The notes: generated from the letters alone by a model not told the origin. DNA of 64,000 nucleotides from Candidatus Omnitrophota bacterium (GCA_023818965.1 JAMWCD010000005.1:1-64000); one strand, 5' to 3'. Shown: positions 39,111 through 48,735, counted from the first letter of the stretch. A program made the numbers and translations.

Positions 39111-40288
39111 AAAAAATTACAATACCCATTGGTCCCCAGCATCCTGCTTTAAAAGAGCCGATAAGTTTAAGAATGACGATTGAAGGTGAAGTTATTAAAG
39201 ATGCTGACATACGACTTGGATATAACCATCGGGGTATAGAGAAACTGGCTGAAAGTAAAACATATATTCAGAATATCTATCTGATGGAAAGAATCTGTGG
39301 TATTTGTTCCCATTCCCACACAACCTGTTACGTTCAGGCAGTTGAGGCACTGTGTGGACTTGAAGTCCCAAAAAGGGGTTTGTACATTAGGACCCTTGTA
39401 TCTGAACTTGAAAGGATTCACAGCCATTTGTTATGGTTAGGAGTTGCAGCGCATGAGGCAGGATTTGATTCATTGTTTATGTATACGTGGAGGGATAGAG
39501 AAGTTGTAATGGATTTACTGGAAATTATTTCTGGTAACAGGGTTCATTATGCAATCAATACAATTGGTGGCGTCAGAAGAGATATTAGTGAGCAACAGAA
39601 AGAAAAAATTCTTGAAGGAATTGAATTTTTGAGAAAAAGAACAGAATATTACACAAATCTCGGAACAACAGAACCAACCTTTGTCGCAAGAATTTCTGGT
39701 GTTGGAAAACTACCAAAGGAAAAGGCAATTGAATTGTGTGCTGTTGGACCAACATTACGAGCATCTGATGTTGCATCAGATATAAGGAAGGATGACCCAT
39801 ATGCTGTTTATGATGAAATACCGTTTGATGTGTGTACTGCTGATACATGTGATGTCCTTGGTAGGGTTGTTGTGAGAGTAAAGGAACTTATAGAGTCATA
39901 TAAAATTGTGGAATTTGTTATAAAAAATCTTCCAGCAGGTGAGATTAAAATTAAAGCACCGAGAAAGGTTCCAGAAGGAGAAACAGTAAGCAGATATGAA
40001 GCACCAAGGGGTGAAAATATTCATTATGTGAAAAGTAATGGAACAGACAAGCCAGAAAGATTGAAGGTTAGGGCACCCACCCTTGCAAATTATCCTGCAA
40101 CAATAGAAATGCTAAAAAATGGGTTTGTTGCTGATATTCCATTGATTTTTGCTGCGATTGATCCGTGTATATGCTGTGCTGAAAGGGTTGTTGAACTGAT
40201 TGATGTAAAAAGTGGCAGGTCTGATATTATGACATTTTCTGAGATAAAAAGAAAATATTTTTGCGAGAAAAAAAGGGAAACATTATGA
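39107..40288 (+). CDS. NuoD-like / group 4 [NiFe] hydrogenase large (catalytic) subunit
   Basis: ERICGICSHSHTTC (39296-39307 CGIC) and DPCICCAER (40160-40186); NiFe-site cysteines and C-terminal tail for proteolysis both retained. Confidence 0.93.
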   Translation: MKKITIPIGPQHPALKEPISLRMTIEGEVIKDADIRLGYNHRGIEKLAESKTYIQNIYLMERICGICSHSHTTCYVQAVEALCGLEVPKRGLYIRTLVSELERIHSHLLWLGVAAHEAGFDSLFMYTWRDREVVMDLLEIISGNRVHYAINTIGGVRRDISEQQKEKILEGIEFLRKRTEYYTNLGTTEPTFVARISGVGKLPKEKAIELCAVGPTLRASDVASDIRKDDPYAVYDEIPFDVCTADTCDVLGRVVVRVKELIESYKIVEFVIKNLPAGEIKIKAPRKVPEGETVSRYEAPRGENIHYVKSNGTDKPERLKVRAPTLANYPATIEMLKNGFVADIPLIFAAIDPCICCAERVVELIDVKSGRSDIMTFSEIKRKYFCEKKRETL

Positions 40289-41268
40289 GTATTTTGAAAT
40301 CATTGATTTATCTCTTGATATATCCAGGGCTTTTATTTCTTTTTGTGTATTCAACGTTTTGCGAATGGTTTGACAGGAAACTTTATGCTCGATTACAGAA
40401 TAGAGTTGGTCCTGCCTATACAGGTCGTGCTGGAATACTTCAACCTGTCGCTGATTTTTTCAAATTACTATTTAAGGAAGATATTATTCCAGAAAGAGCA
40501 GACAGGGTGATTTTTTCTTCGCTTCCTGTTGTCGGGCTTGCCATTGTGTTGACAGCAGGATTGTATCTACCATTGTGGAACATTGATGTTTCCATTCCTT
40601 CATATAATTCATTTCAGGGAGACATCATTGTTGTTCTTTATCTTTTGAGTTTACCAACACTGATATTTTTCCTTGCAGGATGGCATTCAACGAACTTTTT
40701 TTCAACACTTGGTGGAGTCAGGGTATTAACAATGTTATTCGGTTATGAAGTACCTTTGTTTCTTGCAATACTGAGCCCTGCAATTGTTGCTGATTCATGG
40801 CGACTTGCTGAAATTGCGGATTTTTATCAAAAATGTCCATTTCTTCTTCTGTTTCAGTTAACTGGCTTTTTTGTCGCTGTAATTGCACTTCAGGCAAAAC
40901 TTGAGCGAACACCATTTGATATACCGCATGCTGAAACTGAAATTGTTGGAGGTACATTTACTGAATATTCTGGGAAAAAACTGGCATTTTTCAGGTTAAT
41001 GACAGATATTGAGATGGTTGTTGGAAGTGGATTGATTGCTACTGTTTTCATGGCAGGTTTTCCAGGTAATGCTTTTGTATCTTTTGTGAATTTTATAATA
41101 AAAACTCTCATTGTAATTTCAATACTTTCACTTATCAGGGCTGCATGTTCAAGAATCAGAATTGATCAGATGGTGAATTTTTCGTGGAAATGGTTAACAC
41201 CACTTGCTGTTATGCAACTTTTCATAAGCATTCTTGTAAAAGGAGTATTCTGGAGGATATTGCAATGA
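40285..41268 (+). CDS. NuoH-like membrane subunit
   Basis: RLQNRVGPAYTGRAGILQPVADFFKLLFKEDIIP; ERTPFDIPHAETEIVGGTFTEYSGKKLAFF. Start ATG 40285. Confidence 0.93.
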   Translation: MSILKSLIYLLIYPGLLFLFVYSTFCEWFDRKLYARLQNRVGPAYTGRAGILQPVADFFKLLFKEDIIPERADRVIFSSLPVVGLAIVLTAGLYLPLWNIDVSIPSYNSFQGDIIVVLYLLSLPTLIFFLAGWHSTNFFSTLGGVRVLTMLFGYEVPLFLAILSPAIVADSWRLAEIADFYQKCPFLLLFQLTGFFVAVIALQAKLERTPFDIPHAETEIVGGTFTEYSGKKLAFFRLMTDIEMVVGSGLIATVFMAGFPGNAFVSFVNFIIKTLIVISILSLIRAACSRIRIDQMVNFSWKWLTPLAVMQLFISILVKGVFWRILQ

Positions 41269-41666
41269 AACTGAAACCTGCTGCTTTCATACCAGAATTG
41301 TTGAGACATATTTTCAAAAAACCTGCAACAGTCAGATATCCTTTTGAAAAACTTAAAGTTCCAGATGATTTCAGGGGTACACCTGTGTTGAAACCTGAAC
41401 TCTGCATTGTATGCAGGTCATGTGTAAGGGATTGTCCTGCATTTGCCATTGAAATCACGACATTATCGGAAGAAGAAAAAAAATATAAAATGACAATTCA
41501 CAATGATAGATGTATTCACTGCGCTCAATGTGTTGAGTCATGTCCGACAAAAGCACTTTTTATGGACACAGAATTTGAAATTGCCACTGATAGTAGATTG
41601 AAACTTAAGGCAGAATACATATATTCAAGGCAGAAAAAAACCGACCAGAAGTCCCAGCAAACATAA
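41265..41666 (+). CDS. NuoI-like 2x[4Fe-4S] ferredoxin subunit
   Basis: CIVCRSCVRDCP and CIHCAQCVESCP. Start ATG 41265. Confidence 0.92.
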   Translation: MKLKPAAFIPELLRHIFKKPATVRYPFEKLKVPDDFRGTPVLKPELCIVCRSCVRDCPAFAIEITTLSEEEKKYKMTIHNDRCIHCAQCVESCPTKALFMDTEFEIATDSRLKLKAEYIYSRQKKTDQKSQQT

Positions 41667-42173
41667 ATGCGTTCCTGGAAAAAAGACCTGGCTGAGAAAT
41701 TGAAAAATGCCAGGAAAATTGCAATTTTGGGCATAGGTAATCTTGATTTATGCGATGATGCAGCAGGTGCAATTGTCGCTGAAAGAATCCAGAAAATTAT
41801 TGGTGGAAAAAATAATGCTTATATTGCGGTGTTTCCCTGCTATGAGGCACCTGAAAATTTTACATCTCCTGTAAAAAAAGAAAAACCAACTCATATTGTG
41901 ATGGTAGATTCCTGTTTATCAGGAAGGAAACCTGGTTCAATTTTTTTACTAATGCCTGATGAAATAAAAAATGTGGATGTTTCTTCTCATAAATTGCCTC
42001 TATATTTGCTATCTGATTATCTAAAAAATGAGACAGGTGCTGAAATTATTATCATTGGCATTGAACCAGAATTACTATGCAAGGGAAACTTTTTAAGTAA
42101 GCCAGTTGAAAGTGCAGTGAATGAAATTTCTGATTGGTTTTCAGAATTTTTTAAAAAATCCTTTCAAGTGTAA
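41667..42173 (+). CDS. hycI: Hydrogenase maturation endopeptidase (HycI family)
   Basis: AILGIGNLDLCDDAAGAIVAERI, VMVDSCLSGRKPGSI, SSHKLPLYLLSDYL; directly downstream of the hydrogenase structural genes. Confidence 0.82.
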   Translation: MRSWKKDLAEKLKNARKIAILGIGNLDLCDDAAGAIVAERIQKIIGGKNNAYIAVFPCYEAPENFTSPVKKEKPTHIVMVDSCLSGRKPGSIFLLMPDEIKNVDVSSHKLPLYLLSDYLKNETGAEIIIIGIEPELLCKGNFLSKPVESAVNEISDWFSEFFKKSFQV

Positions 42174-42201
42174 AATAATACCATCCCATCAAGGAATCAC
42201 A

Positions 42202-42462
42202 ATGCATGAAATGAGTGTGATTGAAAACCTTATTCCTTTATTAAAAAGGATTTGTGAAGAACAAAAGGCATACAGGGTGGTTTCAGTTCAACTCAGGATC
42301 CATCCCTATAGCTGTCTTGACCAGGAGAATTTGAATTTTATGTTTTCCTGCATTGCTGAAAATGAACCACGGTTGAAAGATACAAAAATCAAAGTGGTAA
42401 GAAGCAGCGAAAATCAGGAAAGAGAATATATTGTGGATAATGTTGAACTCGAAATTGAGTAA
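42202..42462 (+). CDS. hypA: HypA-like nickel chaperone, short form lacking the CxxC...CxxC zinc domain
   Basis: MHEMSVIENLIPLLKRICEEQKAYRVVSVQLRI is HypA-like; only 86 aa, ends NQEREYIVDNVELEIE with no CxxC pair; between hycI-like and hypB. Confidence 0.8.
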   Translation: MHEMSVIENLIPLLKRICEEQKAYRVVSVQLRIHPYSCLDQENLNFMFSCIAENEPRLKDTKIKVVRSSENQEREYIVDNVELEIE

Positions 42463-42474
42463 AGGAGACCAATT

Positions 42475-43137
42475 ATGAAGATAAAAAAAATCGAAATTGG
42501 AGAAAATCTTTTTGGAAAAAATGATGAGATAGCAAGAGAAAATAGTGAATTACTGCAAAAATACAATATTCTCTCGTTGAATCTTATGGGTAGCCCTGGT
42601 TCAGGAAAGACATCAATTCTTGAATTAACAATAAGAAAACTAAAGGAAAAAAATATTACCTGTGGTGTTATTGAAGGAGATATTGCAGGAACATTTGATA
42701 GTGAAAGAATTTCTCTCCTTGAAGTCCCTGTGGTTCAAATAAATACAGGTGGAGCATGCCATCTTGAGGCAATGATGATAAAAAAGGGGATGGAACAATT
42801 GACATTGAACGAAATCAAAGTACTTTTTGTTGAAAATGTTGGGAATCTCGTTTGCCCTGCTGAATTCAAACTCGGGATTAAATATAATGTCACTGTTGCA
42901 AGTATCACAGAAGGAGAAGAAAAACCATTGAAATATCCATTGATGTATTCAGTATCACAACTGGTATTACTGAACAAGATTGATTTATTAAAGGCGATTG
43001 ATTTTGATACTGAAAAATTTTATCAGTATGCAAGGAAAACAAATCCTGATATCAAAATTATTCCTGTTTCTGGTAAAACAGGCGACAGCATAAATCAGTT
43101 TGTTGATTTTATTGAAGAGCAACTTTTAATACAATGA
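42475..43137 (+). CDS. hypB: Hydrogenase nickel incorporation GTPase HypB
   Basis: GSPGSGKTS P-loop; NTGGACHLEA; VENVGNLVCPAEFKLG; LLNKIDL. Confidence 0.95.
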   Translation: MKIKKIEIGENLFGKNDEIARENSELLQKYNILSLNLMGSPGSGKTSILELTIRKLKEKNITCGVIEGDIAGTFDSERISLLEVPVVQINTGGACHLEAMMIKKGMEQLTLNEIKVLFVENVGNLVCPAEFKLGIKYNVTVASITEGEEKPLKYPLMYSVSQLVLLNKIDLLKAIDFDTEKFYQYARKTNPDIKIIPVSGKTGDSINQFVDFIEEQLLIQ

Positions 43138-45425
43138 AAAGGGTAAAAATTTTTGTTTCAGGAATTGTACAGGGTGTTGGCTTCAGACCATATGTTTATC
43201 GACTGGCAAAAAAATACAATATTTGTGGTTTTGTAAAAAACACCATTGATGGAGTTATTATTGAAGCACAGGGACATGATACCAGTATTGAAGCATTTTC
43301 ATCATTGATTAAGGAAAAACCTCCAGCACTTGCAAAGATAAAGTTGTTTACTGTACAACCTGTTTCATTAAAAGATGAAAAGGTCTTCAGGATTGAAAAA
43401 AGTAATGGTTCAAAACAATATATGATTGAAATCCCCCCTGATTTTGCCATTTGTCCTGAATGCAGAAAGGAAATCCTTGATGAAAAAGACAGAAGATACC
43501 ACTATCCATTTACAAATTGTGTGAATTGTGGACCACGATTCACTGTGATAAAAAGATTGCCCTATGATAGAAAAAATACAACAATGAATGAGTTCAAAAT
43601 GTGTCCTGAATGCAAAGAAGAATATTTTGACCCTGAAAGTAGAAGATTTCATGCCCAGACAAATTGTTGCGAAAAATGTGGCCCGCAAATGTTTCTTGTG
43701 AATGGGGCAGGCAAAGTCATTGCTGAAAAATATTCAGCAATTGAATATGCAGGGAAATTGCTTCAGCAGGGTAGCATTGTTGCTGTTAAGGGTATTGGCG
43801 GATTTCATCTCGCCTGCAATGCATTTTCTTTACATTCTGTAAGAAAACTCCGTGAAAGGAAAAACAGGGAAGAGAAACCATTTGCTCTTATGGTCAGGAG
43901 CATTGAAACTGCAAAAAAATACTGTAAAGTCACACAGGAAGAAGAAAAATATCTTACTTCTTCATCGGCTCCAATTGTTCTTGTTGAAAAAATTGTGAAT
44001 ATTGATGCTTTTGATGTCATTGCACCAGATAACAAATACCTTGGGATTATGCTTCCTTATTCAGGAATACATGTATTGCTTTTTGAAGCAGGTTTACTTG
44101 AAATGCTTGTGATGACCAGTGGAAATATTTCAGACCAGCCAATATGTTTTGATAATGAAAGTGCATTCAGAAAACTTAATAACATTGCGGATTTCTTTTT
44201 GATGCATGATAGAGAAATTTTTTCAGGATGTGATGATTCAGTGATGAGGGTCTTGCCAGATAAAAGCCCACTGATTATAAGAAGGTCAAGAGGTTTTTCT
44301 CCAGAATCAATGAAAATTCCTTTTTTCGCAAAAAAAACAATTTTTGCCTGTGGTGGTGATATGAAAAACACATTCAGTTTTATGAAAGAACACCTGCTTT
44401 ATACAGGTCATCATATGGGGGACCTTGATGAGCCGTCAACAATAGATGCATATGTCAGGTCAGTAAAAAAATATGCAAACATTTTGAAACTTGAACCAGA
44501 AATTGTTGCTTATGACGCGCATCCTGATTATTTATCAAGCGGTCTTGCTACTTCAGACGAATTTTTTAAAAATGCAGTCAGAATACCTGTGTTTCATCAT
44601 CATGCTCACATTTGTTCCTGTATGGTTGAAAATGGCATTGTGGATGAAAAAGTCATCGGTCTTGCTTTTGACGGAACTGGATATGGTCAGGATGGTTCAT
44701 TATGGGGTAGTGAATTTTTATTGTGCGATTACAGAACATTTCAACGGCTTGCTCACTTAAGATATGTAAAACTACCAGGCGGAGAAAAAGCAATAAAAGA
44801 AATATGGAGAATTGCTTTTTCATATCTTTTTGACGCATTTGAAAATGACGCCTTCAGTATTTCAAAAAAGATACTAAAAAAAATAGACGATGGTAAAATC
44901 GAAATTTTGAAAACAATGATAGAAAAGAACCTTAACAGTCCATATTCCTGTGGGCTTGGAAGATTTTTTGATGCAGTAAGTTGCCTGTGCGGGTTGAAAA
45001 TGAACGTAAATTACGAAGGTCAAGCAGCAATTCAACTTGAATCAGCAATGAAACAAAATGCAAGTTCCAGTGGTTATGATTATGAAATTAAAAATGAGGC
45101 AGGCATTCTCATTATTGACCACAGGGAGATTATTAGTTCCATAGTAAATGATATTATCAATGGGACTGAGACAGGAGAGATTTCTTTTAAATTTCATCGA
45201 ACTGTGGTAAACTTTGTCATTCAGGTATGCAAAATTCTTAGAGAGAAAACAGGTGTTTCAAAGGTTGTTCTCTCAGGAGGTTGTTTTCAGAATATTTTCC
45301 TTTCATTACACATTAAAAATGAACTTGAAAAAAATGGGTTTGTTGTTTATGCTCATAAAACACTGCCTCCAAACGACGCCTGTATTTCGGCAGGTCAGTG
45401 TGCGGTTGCAAATTTTTTAATTTAA
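43134..45425 (+). CDS. hypF: Carbamoyltransferase HypF
   Basis: Acylphosphatase-like N-terminus (GIVQGVGFRPYVYRLAKKY), paired zinc-finger Cys motifs, YrdC-like and Kae1-like (AFDGTGYG) regions. Confidence 0.96.
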   Translation: MKRVKIFVSGIVQGVGFRPYVYRLAKKYNICGFVKNTIDGVIIEAQGHDTSIEAFSSLIKEKPPALAKIKLFTVQPVSLKDEKVFRIEKSNGSKQYMIEIPPDFAICPECRKEILDEKDRRYHYPFTNCVNCGPRFTVIKRLPYDRKNTTMNEFKMCPECKEEYFDPESRRFHAQTNCCEKCGPQMFLVNGAGKVIAEKYSAIEYAGKLLQQGSIVAVKGIGGFHLACNAFSLHSVRKLRERKNREEKPFALMVRSIETAKKYCKVTQEEEKYLTSSSAPIVLVEKIVNIDAFDVIAPDNKYLGIMLPYSGIHVLLFEAGLLEMLVMTSGNISDQPICFDNESAFRKLNNIADFFLMHDREIFSGCDDSVMRVLPDKSPLIIRRSRGFSPESMKIPFFAKKTIFACGGDMKNTFSFMKEHLLYTGHHMGDLDEPSTIDAYVRSVKKYANILKLEPEIVAYDAHPDYLSSGLATSDEFFKNAVRIPVFHHHAHICSCMVENGIVDEKVIGLAFDGTGYGQDGSLWGSEFLLCDYRTFQRLAHLRYVKLPGGEKAIKEIWRIAFSYLFDAFENDAFSISKKILKKIDDGKIEILKTMIEKNLNSPYSCGLGRFFDAVSCLCGLKMNVNYEGQAAIQLESAMKQNASSSGYDYEIKNEAGILIIDHREIISSIVNDIINGTETGEISFKFHRTVVNFVIQVCKILREKTGVSKVVLSGGCFQNIFLSLHIKNELEKNGFVVYAHKTLPPNDACISAGQCAVANFLI

Positions 45426-45437
45426 AACGGAGATTTT

Positions 45438-45662
45438 ATGTGTCTTGCAATACCAATGAAGGTAATAAGTAAAAAAGGAAATACTGCAATTGTTGACCTT
45501 GACGGCGTAAGAAGACAGATTGATATTTCTCTTGTCAGTAGAGTGAAAATTGGTGATTATGTTATTGTTCATGCTGGCTTTGCGATACAGAAATTGAAAA
45601 AGAAAGATGCAGAAGAAACTATTGCCTTACTCAAAGAGGTGAATAGTGAAATACATCGATAG
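45438..45662 (+). CDS. hypC: HypC/HybG chaperone
   Basis: MCLAIPMKVI N-terminus; GDYVIVHAGFAIQKL. Confidence 0.95.
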   Translation: MCLAIPMKVISKKGNTAIVDLDGVRRQIDISLVSRVKIGDYVIVHAGFAIQKLKKKDAEETIALLKEVNSEIHR

Positions 45663-46740
45663 TTTCAGGGATACAAATGCCATCAGGGGACTTGTTTCAA
45701 AGATTCATTCGGTGGCAGGAAAAATAGGTAAAGAAATTGTTTTGATGGAGGTTTGCGGAACGCATACCATGGCTATAGCCAGGGCAGGTTTGAGACAACT
45801 ACTACCAGAAAATGTAAAGTTAATTTCTGGACCAGGATGTCCTGTGTGCGTATCACCAAACTCATTTATTGATAAAGCCATTGCAATCAGCGAATTGAAA
45901 AATACTATTGTGACCACCTTTGGAGATATGTACAGGGTACCATCAGGCAATGGTTCACTTGAGAAACAGCATAGCAGGGGAGCAAGGATTGAGATTGTTT
46001 ATTCACCTTTTGATGCCATAGAAATCGCAAGGAGAAAACCAGAAAATAATGTTGTTTTTATTGGTGTCGGCTTTGAGACAACTGCACCTGTTATTGCAAG
46101 TGTTATTAAATACGCAAAACAGGAGAAAATAAAAAATTTCCTGGTTCTTGCGGGAAATAAAATAATTCCACCAGCAATGGAAATTCTTGTCAGTGATGTA
46201 CACCATCATCTGGATGGATTTATATGTCCAGGGCATGTGAGTGTAATTATTGGTTCAAAACCATACGAGATTTTTCCTGAAAAATACAATATTCCTTGTG
46301 TAATTTCTGGTTTTGAAGCATGTGACATACTTCAATCAATTTTATATTTACTTGAAATGATCGCAGGTATGGAAAAAATATCAGTGAAAATTCAATATAC
46401 AAGATGTGTTGACCCGGAAGGAAATATCAAAGCAAAGAAAATAATGAATGAGGTTTTTTCTGTGTGTGATAGTGAATGGAGAGGAATTGGTTTAATTAAA
46501 TCAAGCGGGCTTGCCATCAAAGATGAATACAAACAATATGATGCAGAATATATGCTTGATGTTAGTGTAAATATCAGTCATGATAGGCATGGTTGCATTT
46601 GCGGGGATGTTTTAAAAGGAATAAAAAGACCTGTTGATTGTATTTTCTTTAAAAAAGTATGTACACCGGAAAATCCTGTTGGACCATGTATGGTCTCTTC
46701 AGAAGGAACTTGTGCTGCTTATTATGCCTATGAAAAATGA
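45646..46740 (+). CDS. hypD: HypD
   Basis: MEVCGTHTMAIARAGLRQLLPENVKLISGPGCPVCV; FIGVGFETTAP; overlaps hypC. Confidence 0.96.
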   Translation: MKYIDSFRDTNAIRGLVSKIHSVAGKIGKEIVLMEVCGTHTMAIARAGLRQLLPENVKLISGPGCPVCVSPNSFIDKAIAISELKNTIVTTFGDMYRVPSGNGSLEKQHSRGARIEIVYSPFDAIEIARRKPENNVVFIGVGFETTAPVIASVIKYAKQEKIKNFLVLAGNKIIPPAMEILVSDVHHHLDGFICPGHVSVIIGSKPYEIFPEKYNIPCVISGFEACDILQSILYLLEMIAGMEKISVKIQYTRCVDPEGNIKAKKIMNEVFSVCDSEWRGIGLIKSSGLAIKDEYKQYDAEYMLDVSVNISHDRHGCICGDVLKGIKRPVDCIFFKKVCTPENPVGPCMVSSEGTCAAYYAYEK

Positions 46741-47740
46741 AACAATATTGATTTCGCACGGTGCAGGTGGAAAACAAACAAGAAAACTTATTGAGCAAAT
46801 AATTTTGAAATATTTTTCTGACAAAATTTTATTACCATTACCTGACGCCGCCACAGTTAATATCACAGGTGTAGAAATTTGTTTTACAACTGATTCCTAT
46901 GTTGTAAACCCTGTGTTTTTTCCGGGTGGCGATATTGGAAAACTGGCAATATGTGGAACAATCAATGACCTTGCTGTTTCTGGTGCAATACCGCTGTTTA
47001 TTTCCTGCGCAATGATCATTGAAGAAGGTTTCAGTTTTTTGATGTTTGAAAAAATTTTAAAATCAATGTCAAAAATTGCAAAAAAAACAGGTGTAAGGAT
47101 TGTTACTGGAGATACAAAGGTTGTTGACAGAGGTAAGGGAGATGGGATTTTTATTACAACAACTGGCATTGGTTTAAAATTTAAAAATGTGCAACTTGGG
47201 AAACAGTTTATTAAAAAAGGAGATGCAGTTATTATTGGCGGTGTACCCGGGATGCATGAACTTTCAATCATATGTGCGAGAGAAAATATCAAATTCAAAA
47301 CAGGACTGAAAAGTGATTGTGCTCCTTTACATCAAATGATTGAAGAAATTTTTGGTGTTTCAAAAAAAATTAGATTTATGAGAGATCCAACAAGGGGAGG
47401 AGTATCTGCAGTGTTAAACGAAATTGTTTCTGGTGCTGATTTTGGAATTGAAATTTATGAGGACAAAATTCCATTAACAAAGCAGGTTCGTTCACTATGT
47501 GAGATACTTGGTTTTGACATACTTAATCTTGCAAGTGAAGGAAACGTAGTAATTATTGCGGATTCGAAAGATGCAAACAGTATTGTCCGTACAATGAGAA
47601 AAAATCCAGCTGGAAAAAATGCATCAGTGATAGGATTTGTGACAGATGAATTTTGCGGGAAGGTCATATTGAAAACAAAATTTGGTTCTTCAAGATTTAT
47701 TGAGATGCCTGCTGCAGGTCAACTGCCGAGGATTTGCTGA
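46724..47740 (+). CDS. hypE: HypE
   Basis: ILISHGAGGKQTRKLI; DPTRGGVSAVLNEI; C-terminal PRIC. Start near ATG 46724 preferred over the 46634 ORF start. Confidence 0.95.
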   Translation: MPMKNETILISHGAGGKQTRKLIEQIILKYFSDKILLPLPDAATVNITGVEICFTTDSYVVNPVFFPGGDIGKLAICGTINDLAVSGAIPLFISCAMIIEEGFSFLMFEKILKSMSKIAKKTGVRIVTGDTKVVDRGKGDGIFITTTGIGLKFKNVQLGKQFIKKGDAVIIGGVPGMHELSIICARENIKFKTGLKSDCAPLHQMIEEIFGVSKKIRFMRDPTRGGVSAVLNEIVSGADFGIEIYEDKIPLTKQVRSLCEILGFDILNLASEGNVVIIADSKDANSIVRTMRKNPAGKNASVIGFVTDEFCGKVILKTKFGSSRFIEMPAAGQLPRIC

Positions 47741-47744
47741 AACT

Positions 47745-48143
47745 TTATTTTCTTGTATCAAACATTTTGAGTTTTTTTAAAATATCATCTTCTCCTGGAT
47801 GAATGCTGCGGAATTGTTCTATTTCATCCTGGTTTACAACTCTTGTTGATTTAACCCCACAAAGAACGTATGGATCACCCCTTTTTTTTGCATAATGTGA
47901 TGCCTCAGAACGTTTTTCAAATACAATCTCACCCCTTTTCATCACAGGAATATTTCTTATTTCATTTTCTGGTTGATCCATCACCACCGCATACATTGTA
48001 TAAATACCAAGTCCTGGATTTGGAATAAGCAATAATTCCTCAATTGTTTCTTCTCCAACTGTGACTCCGGTTTCAACTGCTTCTACAGGGTCAATACATA
48101 AAAAAGGTCTTGTTCTTATTCTATACCTTCTCATCGTTTCCAT
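47745..48143 (-). CDS. Hypothetical protein
   Basis: 132-aa ORF overlapping the upstream HD-protein gene; no recognised family. Confidence 0.55.
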   Translation of the reverse strand: METMRRYRIRTRPFLCIDPVEAVETGVTVGEETIEELLLIPNPGLGIYTMYAVVMDQPENEIRNIPVMKRGEIVFEKRSEASHYAKKRGDPYVLCGVKSTRVVNQDEIEQFRSIHPGEDDILKKLKMFDTRK

Positions 48144-48735
48144 GTTTCTCCTTTGTTTCAGTAGAACGAAAATAATGTGGGTCTGAAATTTTTACTCTAC
48201 CATCTTCTTTTGCTGTTGCCCATGTATCAGCGAATGTTACAATAAGTGTGAGAGGACACTCACGGTGAGCGATTGGCTTATTTTCAACGATATATTGCCC
48301 ATCATGATAAAGTATTGCCTGTGCTTCTTCATCTGTCAGGGAAATAAATTTTGAAACAATATACAAACTTCTTGCAGCGACTGACATTTCAACCTGGTTT
48401 TCATTGTAGGCATATGAAGAATCCTTTTTTATGTATCTTGGAGCATGCGGCATCCCTATCTTACCAACATCGTGAAACAGTCCAACAATTACACAACTTT
48501 CATCAGGTATTTCGGGTAAAAGTACATTTTTTAATGTCAGCATGATTTCTGCAACATTAACCGAATGAATAATAAGTCCGTGTTCAATGCTTAAATGATA
48601 TTTTGTACTTGCTGGCGCTGTTAACCAGGTTGTTTCATCTTCAAGAAACCTGATAAATCTTTCACACTCATCCTTTCTTGTTACAATTTTTGAAAGCAGT
48701 TGCCTGTATTGTTTTTCAATATCACTGTTCAACAT
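48121..48735 (-). CDS. HD-domain phosphohydrolase
   Basis: LSIEHGLIIHSVNVAEI...VGLFHDVGKIG; start ATG 48735. Confidence 0.8.
   Translation of the reverse strand: MLNSDIEKQYRQLLSKIVTRKDECERFIRFLEDETTWLTAPASTKYHLSIEHGLIIHSVNVAEIMLTLKNVLLPEIPDESCVIVGLFHDVGKIGMPHAPRYIKKDSSYAYNENQVEMSVAARSLYIVSKFISLTDEEAQAILYHDGQYIVENKPIAHRECPLTLIVTFADTWATAKEDGRVKISDPHYFRSTETKEKHGNDEKV

Noticed and set aside
39107-40288. Annotation as NADH-quinone oxidoreductase subunit D (complex I)
   Set aside because: Both NiFe cysteine motifs are retained, hyp genes follow, and no NuoE/F/G homologs are present; hydrogenase is the better call.
42202-42462. Frameshift as explanation for the short HypA
   Set aside because: The C-terminal strand (REYIVDNVELEIE) matches the expected HypA end in the same frame, so a clean internal deletion fits better; reads should still be checked.
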